64,000 nt of DNA, from the NCBI RefSeq assembly GCF_023973825.1, contig NC_090126.1:2625001-2689000 (forward strand), in the 5' to 3' direction. Each line of letters starts with the position of its first letter. Within the stretch, counting starts at the first letter, position 1. Shown here piece after piece: positions 1 through 13,964 of this stretch. Source of the DNA: Plasmodium brasilianum (Eukaryota > Apicomplexa > Aconoidasida > Haemosporida > Plasmodiidae). Under the pieces are notes generated by a model, which was given only the letters and a program-made list of their open reading frames with translations, made no database searches and was not told the origin of the DNA. The translations under genes were made by a program, and so were the position numbers.

Positions 1-2410
1 ATTTATAAAATATGTTTTCTTGATATTCGAGCGGATTTATATACGTCCTTATAGTTAACTATGAAACTTATTTGTGTATCATTTTCTCTTATCGAATGAT
101 ATATTTCTTTTATAAAGCGATATTCGTCTATTTTATTTATATTAACTTATTTTACTTATTTACCAAAACAGCTCTGTTAACAGTTATGTTTTTTTTTACT
201 TCTAATTTTTTTCCTAAATTTACTTTTCTCTTCTATTTATTTATGGAATTATCAAAGTATGATTCACTATTTTTTATAATATTCTCATTTTTGCATTTTT
301 AGATTATCATCATAAGTACGAGTATACACAGTTTTACTAGTATTTTTTTTTTTACATATTTATATTATTCTTGATAAAATTTTTTGTGCTCCAATTATTC
401 TATATTTATTAGTTATATGTCATTTTTAATATATTAAATTTCGTATTCAAATGGCATGTTCTGTAATTCTCTTGCCAGTCCCATAAATCAGTTCTGTTCA
501 AAATATTGTTCTATAAATATGTCCTTTTTTGATGTCAACTTTTTCTATATATGTATTTGTCTTTATAAAAATCTATTTTTTCTCTATGAATATTTTGTTT
601 CTAGGTAATCTTATTATTTTTCCCTTTTTTTTCAAATTATTAAACCATTATACTTTTTTGAAATTTTGAGAAAGTTTTTTATGTTTTTCCTTTCATTTAT
701 TCCTTAGAACTTTTTATTTTTCAATGGAAATGCTACTTCTATTATTTTCCATTATTTATTAATCCTTTTTTAAATTATGAAACCTTTTATATATGTTATT
801 TGTAAGTTCTGCTATGCACATTACAGAGTATTCTCTTTTTTTGAATTTTAATTCTTCATTTTTGTATTCTTCTAGAAGTTGAATACATATTTATATGATA
901 GTTTTGTATTTGTCCTTTATTTTAGATCATTTACATTTTTTATTATATTCTGTTCATGTACTTTTATTTTTTTTATAATTTCTTTTTCATCTTATATAGA
1001 ATGTTTCAAATTATGATGTTTTAATAATTCATTTTTATTTTTTTGTCAGAATGTTATGGTACTAATATTATAAGAAATTTCTCTTGTCTTCTTTTTATCT
1101 CTTTTGATTTTTTGAATATTTTCATTAGTAAGAACTAGGATATGAAAAGGACCGATTTATAAAATAAATTATTGCAATAAGTAAATGTTTAATATATTAT
1201 TAATATTTATGTTTTATGTTATTTTAATAAAAGGATAAATAAAATAATAAGAAGAAAGATTATAAAAATAGATGATATCTGTGTAATAGGTAATTTTTTT
1301 ACTGGATATGTAGCTTGTTTTTAAATATATATATTATTTACGGTGGTTATTTCAAAAATATAGAAACATGTAGCATTAGGGGTACATGGAATTTTGGGGG
1401 ATACAAAAGTAAAAAGAGAAAGTGAGCTGGACTTCGATGCTTAAAGAGATAACATAATAGTTTCTAGTTTATGGAGAGTTATTATAACTTGAGCTTCTGG
1501 AACCCGTAACATAGATTTTCCTGTAATTTTTAGGGATGGAGATTTAGAATTTATAAGAACTTGTCATTTTTCAGGTTGCATATGTTTTATTCGATTTGTA
1601 TATTTGGATATTCAGGTGATGATGATATTTGAACTTCTTCTTCCGATTCACATAAAGGTGGGAGTTGTAGTTTCTGTTTATTTTTATCTGTTTCTTCGGA
1701 ATTTTTTGCAAAATTTTTTTCTGTTAAAACATAGGATCCAGATGAAACATCATGTATTATTTGTGCTTATTTTGGTCATCTTGTTTCTATGTTTTTAGAT
1801 AAAGGTTGAGGAGATGATACTATATTCAAGGATTGTCATTCGTTAAGTCTTTAAAACAATAAGAATTAAGTACCTTGTTAACTATGTACTTTTTTGTTGT
1901 TTTCTTTTTTTTCTTTAGTTTTTTGTTAGTTTTTTTAGTAAAATGTTTCAAATAGTTTTTTATTTTCATTAAAATGCAGCTTTTTTGTCTCAATTCCCAC
2001 ATTATACTCGATACATATACTTAAGTATGTATCAGAATTACATGGGTTTCTATTTTTTATGTGTTCTATTTTAGCCAGATCACTTTTTTTTTTTTTTTCC
2101 GAGAACATTTCTTCATATTATAAGTATAATAATTTGTTAGATTTTTTTTTATATAATTACAGGACGTATTTCATGGTTATTTATATTTCAATAGTTATAT
2201 TTTATCCAATCCTTTGTTACTCATTCCCACAATATTATAGTTTCATATGGTAGTGCATCCATATGCATAATTACTTAGTTCTTAACATAACTTCCTAAAA
2301 GCTTCTCTTTCATCCTTTTTAATTAAAAATCTAGTTTTGTGTTGTATATGTTTCCTAACAGATATAAATTTGTGTGTATTATAGTCGTTTATTGCATTAT
2401 AACCTTTAAA
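1..2410 (-). pseudogene. STP1 pseudogene, truncated by window edge
   Basis: This is a decayed copy of the STP1 gene at 37796-40403, read right to left. The N-terminal ectodomain is visible from about 2403 down to 2200, with the stretch EAFRKLC, then a stop, then ELSNY. An acidic, Ser/Pro-rich ectodomain piece lies near 1570-1720. The start of the cytoplasmic tail is near 1135, with a basic KRRQEKFL stretch followed by LILVP-like residues, matching RRRHMKFL...LVP in the intact gene. Further tail pieces match at about 430-560 (SKKDIFIEQYFEQN, with a stop where the intact gene has Trp) and at 240-310. Many stops and frame changes make it non-functional. Short open frames on either strand here are chance. 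The C-terminal end would fall at or just beyond base 1. Confidence 0.8.
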
Positions 2411-5307
2411 ACTAATATTCATGATCAAAATAAATTATTAAAAATTATTTATTAATTAATTTTTTCATAATTAGTTTTATCACTTTTTTTATAATAAGCA
2501 AATAATTTATATTTAAATTCGTGAATATTAGCTAATGAAAATAATTATTGATGGTGATTTTACATTAACAATCTTGTTCGTTCTAAATAACAATATGATA
2601 GTAAAATACCAATTTATACTTTTTATAAATAGCTGAATTTTAAAATTAATACACATTAAGAGGAATTATAAAATTATAAACTATCTCTGAATTTATATAG
2701 GAACTCTAAAATAATTATATACATTAATATTGATTTTATATTATTGGTATATTTTATTACCTTAAAGAAATATATCACAACTGGAGATATATAATATCAA
2801 TATTTCGATATAATATCTCAGGTATGCATATATTTTTATATAAAATTCATATTATATTTGCAATAAGAACAACAAATGTCTAACCATAAAACAATATATA
2901 AAGGAAACATTAATAAGTGAAATAAAAATATTTATATAAAATTAATATTTATAAATGTATTACGTCTTTTGTTTCTGTTTTTGTTTTTTTATATTTACTA
3001 TGTTGTACACAGTGACTAGAATTTATAATATAAATGTTATACTAAATAGTTTTTATGGTTATGGAAATTACGTGAAATTAAAATGTGCTTATGGCACTTT
3101 ATATTATAAATGTATTATTTATATAAAAATTATATATTTATTGTACATATTATATCATTGAATAATTTTTTTTTAATAGTATAATTTATTATATATATAT
3201 ATGTTCTTCTATATTTGTGTATTAGCACTTCTGTACATAATTTGTATAATTTTAACTAAATTTTAATTAATAAATTGTATAAGTATGTACATTATTTAAT
3301 AAAAATAATTTTGTATACTTATAGAAATTATTAAAAATTATCAGTATATAGTATAGTAAAAATAGAACATATAGTTAAAAAATTTTAAATAAATTATAAT
3401 TTTTTAATAAAAAGCCACAATACTATAATTCTATTTAAATAGATTAGTATCTTATATTATTTAATACAAAATATATTGGAGTCTCCCAATTATTTTTATG
3501 TAATTATTCATAGATATATTTGAATATATAGATTAAAATAGTGTTATTTATTTTTGGTTATAAATCTGAATTTGATAACTATATGGAATTATATTTTTGC
3601 CTGTGTATAGTAAAAAATATCATGTTTTAATTTATGGAACGTAAGGCATTAATTGGTAATTAAAATTATCGAACCATATAAACATAATACCAGAATTGTA
3701 TATTATTATATTATAACATAAATAAAGTATTTCAACTTTTAATACACTCCTTGAAATAGAACGTAAGAGATATATAATTTGAAGAAAATTAAATAACAAT
3801 AAAAGGATAAATATAAATATTGATTGATAATAAGACTTTTTAAATAATTACATCACATAAAAGATTAATTTGTAATATATATGTTTAATAAACATATCAA
3901 ATGAAGGAATTAATTGTTTAATTTTTTTTTTTTTTGTATTTTATTTTATGAATTTTGTTATCCCTTGTTTTACTTTTTTTTTTTGTTTAAGTTCCTTATG
4001 TTCTATTCAATTTATTTTAAAAATATTTTGATTAATAACAATATAGAAGAGAGTATAGAGAACAACAATTTATAATATTTAAAATGTTTTATATTGAAGT
4101 TATGTTTTGCGTATATTAGTTATGAATATTATAAATATAATATATAATCAACCTGTAATAGGATGTGAATACTGGACACAAAACAAAAAAGAATTCTCTC
4201 AAATACCTGAGAATATAGGGAAAAAAATTTATAAAATTAATTTTCAAATATTTATATAACAATTTTTTTTTTTTTTGCTAATTATAGTGTAAAAACAAAT
4301 TTTATGTAAAATTATAAGTATTTAATTTTATTATATTTTTTCCAAATTTGTAATTCTAAAATAAATATATTATATAAGCTCTATATTTTATATATGTATA
4401 TATTAGCTTATCCCTTTTTGACAGTGTTACTTACGTGGTGCTTAGGAAAATAAAAGAAAAAAAGAAAAAGTTAATTTGTGCATTATTAAAATTTAGACTA
4501 TATAAAAAAATTTTTTATTTTGAATTAGATACAAATTATACTATTGTAGAAATTATTATACAAAAATATAAGCATTATTATGGTATTTTTAAAAATATAT
4601 ACATAATTTAATATATTTTTTAATAACTAAAAATTTTACTTTCTTAATTCATAAAAATTTATATAAGAAAATGTTGTAGCTAAATAATAATGAATATTCG
4701 ATAAAACAAAAAAATATTTTCCATATCTACATGTTCTTTTTCTATTATTTTTAGGGTCACATTAATTTATTTAACTAATGCGTGAAGTAACACAAAAAAA
4801 AATGTTAGAAATTAGAATTATTTCTTAGAAACAAAGTAAAATTTCATAATTATTTTGTGAATATATATTAGTATACATTTTCTACGTACTATACTTTCTT
4901 TTATATGAATGCAAAAATTTTATCACTTAATAAATAATTTTTGTTTTCATATCATCTTAATAATTTTCTTATTATATTCTTTTTTTCTAAATTAATTTAT
5001 AAATAAAAACTTAATCTCTTTGCTATTAAATAATTAATTTAAATATTATGAACAATTATCATTTATTTTTATTAAATTTTATTTCTATAATAACCTATAT
5101 AGAAATTATTCTAAATTTTAAAATTATTTTGTGTTTGTAAAAAATATATGAAGCATATCTATAATAATTCATTTTGTAGAATTTAAAATAAATTAAATAA
5201 ACGAAAAATGATAAAATATTAACAGATTCATTTAACATTTTCAATATATTAAACTATAGTTATCTTTTGCATTGGTTAATATATAAAAAAAATTAATGAT
5301 ATATACA
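2411..5307. other. intergenic, no gene seen
   Basis: Very A+T-rich spacer with homopolymer tracts. The last ~820 bases (from about 4490) resemble the stretch upstream of gene H (from about 47340), so they belong to a duplicated 5' flank. A short T-rich stretch at 3955-3985 resembles 41860-41885, about 1.5 kb upstream of the two STP1 copies. The small open frame at 2955-3161 is judged to be chance. Confidence 0.6.
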
Positions 5308-6111
5308 ATGAAAGAAAATTTCAATTCCACTATTTTTATTAAAATCTTTATCTTTACTCTTTTAATTTGGATAATTCATTATAACAATAATCTGGTATTA
5401 TAATAATATTTCTTATAATACTTTATTTTTTGTTATTGAATATTTTATTTTTAAAAATAACATTTTCTTAGCGTTGAAATATATATATTTATAAATAATA
5501 TTTGTTTACATTTTCTTTTTTAGAATAGATGCAGTGGGTTATTGGATAAGACGTATAAGTTAGATAGAAATTTATACTTAACAATTAATCGACTGTTAGC
5601 GCATTATTCAGTGAATGGAAAATTTGATGTATTATATAGCAAAGTACTAGATGAAGAAGATATATCTGAAAATAACAAAGACACATTATTAAAAAACGAA
5701 GAATTAAAAGATAGTACATTAAAAAGAGTGGAATGGGGTAAAGTAGCTAAAAGTAATAAATCTTCGTTATTTAGTAGAGTGGATGTATTGTGTGAAAAAA
5801 AAATATTCAGTTTATTAGATTCCTTTGACAAAATAAGGAATAACGAAGAAATCAACGATTGGGAAAAGTGTAAAGCCATAAATAGAAAAAAGATAAAATT
5901 AGCACTTATTCCATTATCTTTGTTAGTATTGAGTTTATCAGTATTTTTTAAATTAGTTCATAGATTTAAAGAACGATCTATTAAAATTAGTAGTGATTTG
6001 TTAACAATAATTTTACTAGGTTTGATATTTGCAATGATCATATCTATTGTATTAGGTATTATTTATACCTATAAAAAAATTAAAAAATATAGAATGATAA
6101 GGAAAAAATAA
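5308..6111 (+). CDS. exported two-TM protein, gene A (FEKK-type clade 3)
   Basis: Two exons, 5308-5394 and 5524-6111, phase 0, GT..TAG intron of 129 nt; 224 residues. Exon 1 encodes a hydrophobic signal segment (FIKIFIFTLLIWIIH) with the Trp-x-x-His ending shared by all genes of this array. Exon 2 has NRLLAH at residues 51-56, in the place of the PEXEL export motif (RxLx, but His instead of E/Q/D). It then has a charged stretch, the helix EKKIFSLLDSFDK before the membrane, two membrane segments at about 154-174 and 189-212, and a basic YKKIKKY tail. No reaction is known; the architecture is that of fam-l/fam-m-like proteins exported into the host red cell. Its closest relatives in the window are pseudogene H, which also shares 5' flank, and gene I. 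The upstream ATG with its conserved exon decides the start. Confidence 0.85.
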
Positions 6112-7890
6112 TAGTAAAATTTGTAATAATTGTATGGTTGTTTCACAGGAAAAAAATTTTAAATTATAAAAATAGTTATGTAATATTCTTATGTATAATA
6201 ATTTTATAAGAAGAGTGCATGTAATTACGTAATTTTTATGGTTCCACGTGAGCATGTATATCTGTTTTTATATAAGATATAAAAGTTTTTGTTATAAATT
6301 CTTAGTCAATTTGATTGCTTAATTTTATAAATTAACATTTAAAAACTTTTTTTGCGCGTAGTTCAATACACTGACATAATATATGCGTGATTTTATATTT
6401 TTTTTGCAAAATTTGTATATGTTCCATAAAGTTCATATAGAAATGTGAATTTGTTATTATACCATTAAATTTTTAGGAAAATTCATGTTTTATATTAGGA
6501 AGTACACTTTTTTTGTTTTCATTTGTTTCATTATTTTACAGTAAAAAAATGACTGTTTTGTGATTCAATTAAAAATAATGTATTAATTGTTTTATGTCAA
6601 TTGTAGATGTCTTTTTTGCGTATAATATAAGGAAAAAATTGTAATATTTTGTTTTTGTAAAGAAAAAATTTAGTTAGTATTTATTATAAATAATATTATG
6701 TTAGATGAACTGCAATAAGTATGCGATGCAAAAGAGTTTTTTGTAAATGTTTAAATTTTTGTATGATTTATATATTTGAAATTATACATATATAATTGAT
6801 CATATTTATTCTAAAAGTTAATTATATAAAATTGATCAATAAATAGGGATTATATAAAATTGTAACTATATAAGGAAAGGGTTCACTATGTATATTGCTT
6901 ACTTAAGATGTTCTTTTAATTCAATTTATTAGAATTACTTAAGTATATATTATAATGAAAGTTATGTATGTATATCCTACTTGAATTTGTATATTTTTCT
7001 TACTATGTAACCTGAGTATTTAATGAACAAAGAACAATAAGTTATTAAGTATTACTTTAGAAATAAACTTTTTTTTGTCTTATAATAATAATTATTTTAT
7101 AAAAATTAACCGTGCATATGTACAAGTTCAAGTATTTATAAGGAAAACGAAAATAAATACGATTTCTTTCCTTAATAGAGCTCGCGAACATAATTATTTT
7201 GAAGCTTACACTGTATGTAGATTTTTCTGTATGTGAGATAAAAATAGTATTAATAATTTCCTAAAATATTTTAAAATATGGAAAATTAATATTAAAAATT
7301 TATCAATATTTTGATACTAATAATGCTACTTTTTTATTGTAATAAAAGGAAATAAATATAAATAGAATTTATTTGTTTTTTTTTTATAATTATATCATTT
7401 TTTTGTTAAATTTATAGGTTATATTAGGTTTAAAGTAATGTATAGTAATATTTCTATAAAATATATCATTGAAAAAGAAAAAAATATAACATTTTATGAA
7501 AAATGTACATAAGAGAATTTTACATGCTTGTATTTGATAAATAAAATTTGATTATGAATAAATTCTAATAAAAATGAAGATTGTATTTATCATGTGTTTT
7601 ATTTATAGGCGTTACATACCCTAATATGCTCATTTCTTGACACTGAGTTTGTATATACATGTCTTATTCATTAATTCATATTTTTTAGGGCTAAAAAGAG
7701 TGGAACTAACTAATAAAATATTTTGCATTAGGAAATTTCTAATCATAATAATAAAAAATTAAGTAACATTATTATTTTTTTTATATTTTGTTTAATATTA
7801 ATAATTAAATACAAATTTAATGAAATTAATTTTATATATATAATAGCATTTTATTTTTCAAAATACTATAAATAATAACTAATATTTGCT
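6112..7890. other. intergenic, no gene seen
   Basis: A+T-rich spacer downstream of gene A. No coding signal, RNA gene or strong repeat was recognised. Confidence 0.5.
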
Positions 7891-8388
7891 ATGGAATCAA
7901 TTCAATTTGACTCAAAAAAAATTAATGTAAGAAATAAAATATACGTTTATGTATCCTACATATATTTATTTCTAATTGTGCTATATGTATTTCATAGTAG
8001 AAAATTTATTTTAACCTTTTGCTTTTTGTTTTCCTTTATATATTTTTGTGTATATTTATATATTTTAATTAAGAAAAATAAATGTACTACTAAAATATTA
8101 ATGTATAATCATTTAATTTTACTTAATCTATTTATTTCTATAAATATTTTTTTTATATTTTTTATCACAATTATAATATTTCACTATGTAGTATATTTAT
8201 ATTTGGAAACTAGGTACTTTCATATTACCAATTCAGTATTATGCATTCTAGTAATTTACCTAAGTGCTAATGAAAATTAGGTTTTAAAGAAAATGAACTT
8301 AAAGAACATTTTAAATTATTTTATGGAATTATTGACTAATAATGTTTATCACATCTTACGTGAAAATTATGTAGATGAAAGCTTTTAA
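7891..8388 (+). pseudogene. hypothetical multi-membrane protein with in-frame stop
   Basis: The ATG at 7891 is preceded by in-frame stops. It opens a 129-codon frame with about four hydrophobic stretches (IYLFLIVLYVF, FCFLFSFIYFCVYLYILI, LNLFISINIFFIFFITIIIF, SVLCILVIYL) separated by charged turns. A TAG at 8278-8280 ends it, but the same frame stays open for another 35 codons with a mixed, protein-like composition (Lys, Asn, Glu, His, Asp) to TAA at 8386-8388. This could be a small polytopic membrane gene broken by one nonsense codon. It could also be a chance frame in T-rich DNA. I do not recognise a family. No second exon or signal exon was found. Confidence 0.3.
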
Positions 8389-8397
8389 ATAAAGTCA

Positions 8398-8417
8398 TTT
8401 TTTTTTTTTTTTTTTTT
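8398..8417. repeat. poly-T tract
   Basis: 20 consecutive T just after the final stop of the candidate gene at 7891-8388. Confidence 0.9.
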
Positions 8418-10888
8418 ATTCATCCGACATGGACATAGTAAATGTATAATTTATGAAATTTTTTAAAGTATTTTTATACTTCTCCATTATATTTTATGTA
8501 AAATAATATAATTTATGAATATAAATATTGTGCATGAATAAGTATCTAGTATAATAAGCCATGAAATACTTTTTATAGTATACTGAAAAATCATTGAAAA
8601 TAATTATTATACAGAAAGTGATTATGTTATATTTACTGTGGTGCATTAGAAAAATACATACAAATTATATATTAATTTAAAATATTTTTTAATTTAAAAT
8701 AATATTATATTATAATATTTCTATGAAAGAAAATACATAAAAAAACAAGAAAAAAAAACAAAAAAGATAAAATATATATACTGTTAATACTATTAATATA
8801 ACCATTATCTATATTTGTTAATTTGTATCTAATGAATATTATATTGGGAACTTTGTCTAATAGTGTACGTTACATTTACGTTGAATATATATATAAAGGA
8901 TACCAAATACTTCTTTAAAGTAATATGTAATAAATTAAATATATATTTTTTTATTTACCTAAAAAATTAGAGAGAATGTATTATAATAAAATAAGAAATT
9001 CTTTTGTATGACTTTTTTGATTTCATAATAATTCTTTAGTTCTACTGTATTATATTATATTTTTAAAAAAATCATTGGTAAATTGAAAATTTTAAATATT
9101 AAAACTTTTATATGAAATTAAAGTGTTTGTTGTATACTGTGTTAAGCAAAATTCTTAGAGTACCATTCTTAATTGCTTTTATAATCTTTTACAATACTTA
9201 ATTAATATATAGTACTCTAATTGGTTATATAATATTATTTTATTTTATTATATTTATTTTTTTTGTTTAACTTTGAAAAAGAAATTTTGAAGTATATGGC
9301 TTTTTTATAATCATTATGTAAAATTTAGTGGTAGTAATGATATACATGTTAAAAAAAAAATATTTATATATATGTTTATAATCACATTGCCTTATGTTAT
9401 ATATATAATGAGGAGAAAGTTAATATTTTATTACCAAATTAAAGTACTTTTTATTTGATTTCATAATTTAGGGAACATAAATAAAATAGGCAAGTATAGA
9501 TACATTTCTGAAAAAATTCATCAAAAACATTTTTAGAAAAAATGAATATTCTTATATCTGAAAAAAACTACTCAAAAATTAATTGTTTAACAAGGAATTA
9601 TTATATAATTCATATGTTTTTCATGAATTATTTCATATTTTATATATACGTATTACTGTATATTTTTTAAATAGTTTAATATATATTTTATATAGAAATA
9701 ATAACTGAGATCAAAAAGGCAGGATTACCAATTTTTGGGAGAATATATAACAAAATAAGATCCTTTATAAATTATGTTACCACAATAATATAAGAATACA
9801 TTAAAATTATATTTATATATAATAATATTACTTACTTGATATATCTTTTTTTTTTTTTTTTCCAAATTAAAAATAACATTTTAAATTTAGTTATATTTTT
9901 CTTTCTTTGTTTTTTTAATTGTACATTTGGAACATAAAAATTTATTAAAATGATAAAATAAAATTATATATCAGACTATTACAGTAATTTTTTGTACTTA
10001 TAATATTTTTTTGATTATCAGCATCTTCTGTATACCATTTAAGGAATAGAGGTATTTGAGAATAATATTTTTCTTCTGTTAAACCTATTTTTAATGAAAT
10101 ATTATTTATTTATGTATTTATGTTTATTTAATATCCTTCTTCTCTAATATGTTATCTAGACACTATACATTAAAAGAAATAATAAAAAAATAATATATTA
10201 GTTACAAAATTGTAAATGGATGAATTACTAAATCATATATTTTAGTAGAGTATATATTGCTATTCTTCATTACTTTATATGTATATATTATTCCCTGTTT
10301 GTTATGCCTATTTGTGGATTTATTGCTTTTGATATATTTTTAAATTAATGAAATTGTTAAAATATCTCCTTAGCAATTTTAACTTCAATTCCTATTTTTT
10401 TTTTTTTACTAATTTAATATATCTCCTAAATGTATAAATATATTTAAAAAAAAAAAAAAAATGGGTAGATGAATATAAAGGTTTTTCATTTAAAAATAAT
10501 ATATAAATTAAACTTAAAAATTATGATTTTTATTAGTTACCATACAATATAAAGAATAATTTTTTGTTTATCTTTAAAATATATATTTATTTATGGATTA
10601 TGTACTTTGCTGTATATTGAATTTATTAAATGTATTATTGAACAAAAGTTAATATACTTATTTACATATTAACTAAAGAATATATTATAATTAATGTAAT
10701 ATAAATGTTATACAAAATATTACTGTTTTATTTGTTATCACTCTAATTATATTGATTTAATAATTAATATTTTTATGAATAATAGTTTGTACTCATAAAA
10801 AATGTTTATAACATTAGAATTATTAATAGATAACATACTAAAATTTAATAATTATTTTTTTAGTATGTATAGAAGTGTATTATATATA

Positions 10889-10929
10889 TATTCTATACGT
10901 TCTATACTATATATAAATTCAATATCTCT
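10889..10929 (+). promoter_or_regulatory. conserved upstream element of gene B
   Basis: A roughly 40-base stretch of the form TATTCT.TA.(C)..CTAT.(x)TATA.ATTCAA.AT lies 420 bases before the ATG of gene B. Close matches lie at the same distance before genes E (24871-24912) and F (28603-28645). Position and conservation suggest either a promoter element or shared duplicated flank. Which of the two cannot be told from sequence alone. Confidence 0.4.
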
Positions 10930-11308
10930 ATATAAGAAGTAAACTATTTTTGTATTTTCGATCAGGTTGAATTTACAATAATATTATTTAATTCATTGAT
11001 TACATTAAATAATTGAATTGTATATTTTCAACATCCATTAATGAATTCATATTGTTTTATTTTATTGAAAAGTTAGTTTTTATTACTAATTAAATTTAAG
11101 ATAAAATTTATAAAATTAATTTTTATTATAATCATTCTTTTCATAAGATGTAAGATTCATTATATTTATATATATTTTATCAAATATTTAAGGAGCCATA
11201 GTAAAAAAAAGTTTTAAATTAAATATAATATTCTCTATCATTAAAATTTAGTTATATTAGTATTAATTTTATTTATAATTACTATACTAGAATATCAAGT
11301 TCTGTATC

Positions 11309-12297
11309 ATGGGGCAAAAAATTAAGTTTATCTTAATTATAAAAATTGGTGCTTTTATCCTTTTAACGTGGATATACTATTTTAGCAATGACATAGTATG
11401 ATTTGATTATTTATGGATATTTGAATTATTCATATTTTTCCAGATTTATTATTATTAATATTTCTTTTTTCTATTAGTTAATTTATTTTTTTTGAAAATT
11501 TTTTACATTTTTTTTTTAAGAGAATGTTTAAAAAATATTTCCATGGGAATTGCAACTTCGTTAAAAAATTAGATACAATAACTTATCGCTTACTAGCAAA
11601 ATGTAAACATCCTAAGGATTCAAGCATTGTAGGTTTAAATGAAGAGATACCAAATAATGCAATGAAAAAAAAAAAAGATTCATATAATTATGAATGTTGG
11701 GAAAAGTCAAAAAATAAACAATCAAATGGGCGTTCATCAACAAATCAGGAAGGTCACAAACAAAATATAACAAATAAATCTTGTATGTTTGAAACAAAAA
11801 AATATTCTCATGTTGAAAAAAAAATATTCAAAGAACTCGATTACATGGATTTTCTTAAAAATAGCAGGACAATTAGCAATAAGACTTACAAAAAGTTAGT
11901 ACGTAAAAAATACGGATTGAGAATTGTTTTACCTTTATTATTGTTTTTGTTCTTATTAACAGTATTCGTAGTAGATTTATCAGTGGGTTATGCATTTGAA
12001 AGTGATGGAGGATCTTGGGGACTAATAGGTTTGACAGAATATTTAAAAACATTGACGGAACAGAATAATGGATGGTTGAATGATTTTTTAGTATGGTTGA
12101 AGGATAAATTACCATGGTTATCGGCATGTTCTAATTTAGATACAGGTACCCATAAGGCCTGTTTTTTAGGACCAATATTTGGTATTTTGATATATTTCAT
12201 ACCCTTCCTTATATTAGGTGTCACCTTTATATTGGCTATTTTTTATTACCACAAAAAAGTTAAAAAATATGAAAAAATTAAGTACAGGAAAAGGTGA
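11309..12297 (+). CDS. fam-l/fam-m-type exported protein, gene B
   Basis: Two exons, 11309-11395 and 11521-12297, phase 0; 287 residues. The acceptor is AAG just before AGA-ATG, where the array's other acceptors are TAG. Exon 1 is the hydrophobic signal segment ending TWIYYF. The export-motif position holds YRLLAKCK (Arg at 52; RxLx with Lys at the fifth place, so a relaxed PEXEL). Next come a Lys/Asn/Ser-rich hydrophilic region, the helix VEKKIFKELDYMDFLKN, membrane segment 1 at about 162-185, an extracellular or lumenal loop with Trp and two Cys, membrane segment 2 at about 246-272, and the basic end YYHKKVKKYEKIK. The tail groups it with gene E and pseudogene G; from memory this is the fam-l pattern. 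Likely role is an exported membrane protein of the infected red cell; molecular function is unknown. Confidence 0.88.
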
Positions 12298-13964
12298 AGT
12301 GAATAATAAGGAATATGTTTACTTCTGTAAAGTAGTCCTTAATATGAAGTATTATTTTTAATATATTTGGTTATATACTCATTAAATAAAAACTAACTGC
12401 TCATATTTTTTTAAAGAACCAATATATACTTTGCCTTTTTGATATACAACAGTCAAAATATGCGTTCTTCTTTCTTTTGTGAATTTGCATGTTTTAATTT
12501 TTTGCAGTTTGCATTAAAAGTATCGTTTGCGTTTAATAAAATAATGTGGATTCAAATATTTATATATCTTATAAAATAGTTTTTGTGAATTGTATATACA
12601 TATACATTAAAATTAATATATAATAACAAAATTCATATAATTTTATTGAAGTGTAATAATTTATTCTAGATAAAAATGTTGCGTATACTTCTACTTTACA
12701 TACTAATATAAAATTATTACTTTTTCAATATATTATGGAAATTAATTATGATTTTTAAATTAATAATAAATGTTCCTTGCTTTTTATTTAATGAAAGGAA
12801 TTGAATATATTTTGTTGCATTGATATGTAAATATATATTTATTAACTAAAGCGAAAACTTCACATTTATTCTGAAAAATGTATTCTATGAGAAATATATT
12901 ATAAAACATATTTATTATAAAAATATTTTTAACTAATCTTTTTTTTTTTTTGAATCATATAAATGTGAAATTATGAATATATAATAAAATAATTTCATTT
13001 TTAGTTATTAATTATACATGTTTAGTGAATAGAAGATTCTAAAATTTTACAATTAATTGAAGATATAAAACTAATTATTATATGAATGTTTTCATAATAG
13101 GAATTTTAATTTGATTGTGCAAAAAATATTTAAATGTGTATTATATTAAATATTAATAAATTAAAATATAATATGCTGTTTGTATTTTTAATATCACTCA
13201 AAGTTTAATGTATTAAATTTGATTATATATTAATGTATAATTTATATAAATAATTTTTCTTTATTTTTAATAATTGTAAATTACTAAAATTGTAATATAT
13301 ATACTGAATAAAGTTAAATTATGGTAGGGTTAATGTAAGTAAATATTCTTTTTTTAGAGGCATATATTAATATGTATGTGGTTTTGGGCATATTTTTGTT
13401 ATTTTCTTATGTTTATAGATATATAATGTAAAGAACTAAAATATTTTTTTAAAATGTATAGAAATGTATGTAATTTGTATTGACAATTACTAATTTTTTA
13501 ATATTTAAGATTTCATTTTAAAAATTAAAAGATAATAAAAACAAGAGTATACTTTTTTTTAATAGATCATTCATAAATATGTGCCATTTTTTTTTACTTG
13601 TTTATTAATATGAAATAATGCCTATTTAAAAAACTGTAAATTTTCATAAAACATTTAATTAAATAAGAGTAATGTATAGGGCTTCTTACATAGTGATGTT
13701 ACGTTTAATTTTAATAATGTAATTTTATTTATTAAATTTGATTTCTTTATAGGTTAACATGAAGATAATAATGCACTAAAAATCTATGCTTTATATATAA
13801 ATTATATACATATTATACATATTATTGATTAGACAATAAATTAATACATACTTATATTGTTTTCTGTGAAATTATATCTATGAACTAAAGAAAATGAAAA
13901 AACATATATGGAAAATTTTACATAGGGTAACTAAAAATAATTGTAATATAAATTTTAATTAAAG
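12298..13964. other. intergenic; conserved 3' flank of gene B
   Basis: No gene was seen. About 650-700 bases past the stop (near 12960-13005), a stretch reading roughly AAATGTGAAATTATGAATATATAATAAAATAAT recurs in altered form after gene D (near 19978-20020) and after pseudogene G (near 45500-45540). This shows that the duplicated units include 3' flank. Confidence 0.5.

Larger units (their letters stand above)
8389..11308. other. intergenic with homopolymers; 5' flank of gene B
   Basis: Spacer with a 20-base T run at 8398-8417 and a 16-base T run at 9846-9861. No gene was seen. The last ~420 bases share an upstream element with genes E and F (listed separately). Confidence 0.5.

Noticed and set aside
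1604..2253. Two plus-strand frames of 64 codons
   Set aside because: Antisense to the STP1 pseudogene ectodomain, whose minus-strand reading matches the intact STP1.
2955..3161. 68-codon plus-strand frame resembling a signal segment
   Set aside because: Low complexity, no second exon downstream, and no likeness to the signal exons of the array.
5604..5879. 91-codon minus-strand frame
   Set aside because: Lies wholly antisense to exon 2 of gene A and has no signal exon.
11612..12224. Three minus-strand frames over gene B
   Set aside because: Antisense shadows of a well-supported two-exon gene.
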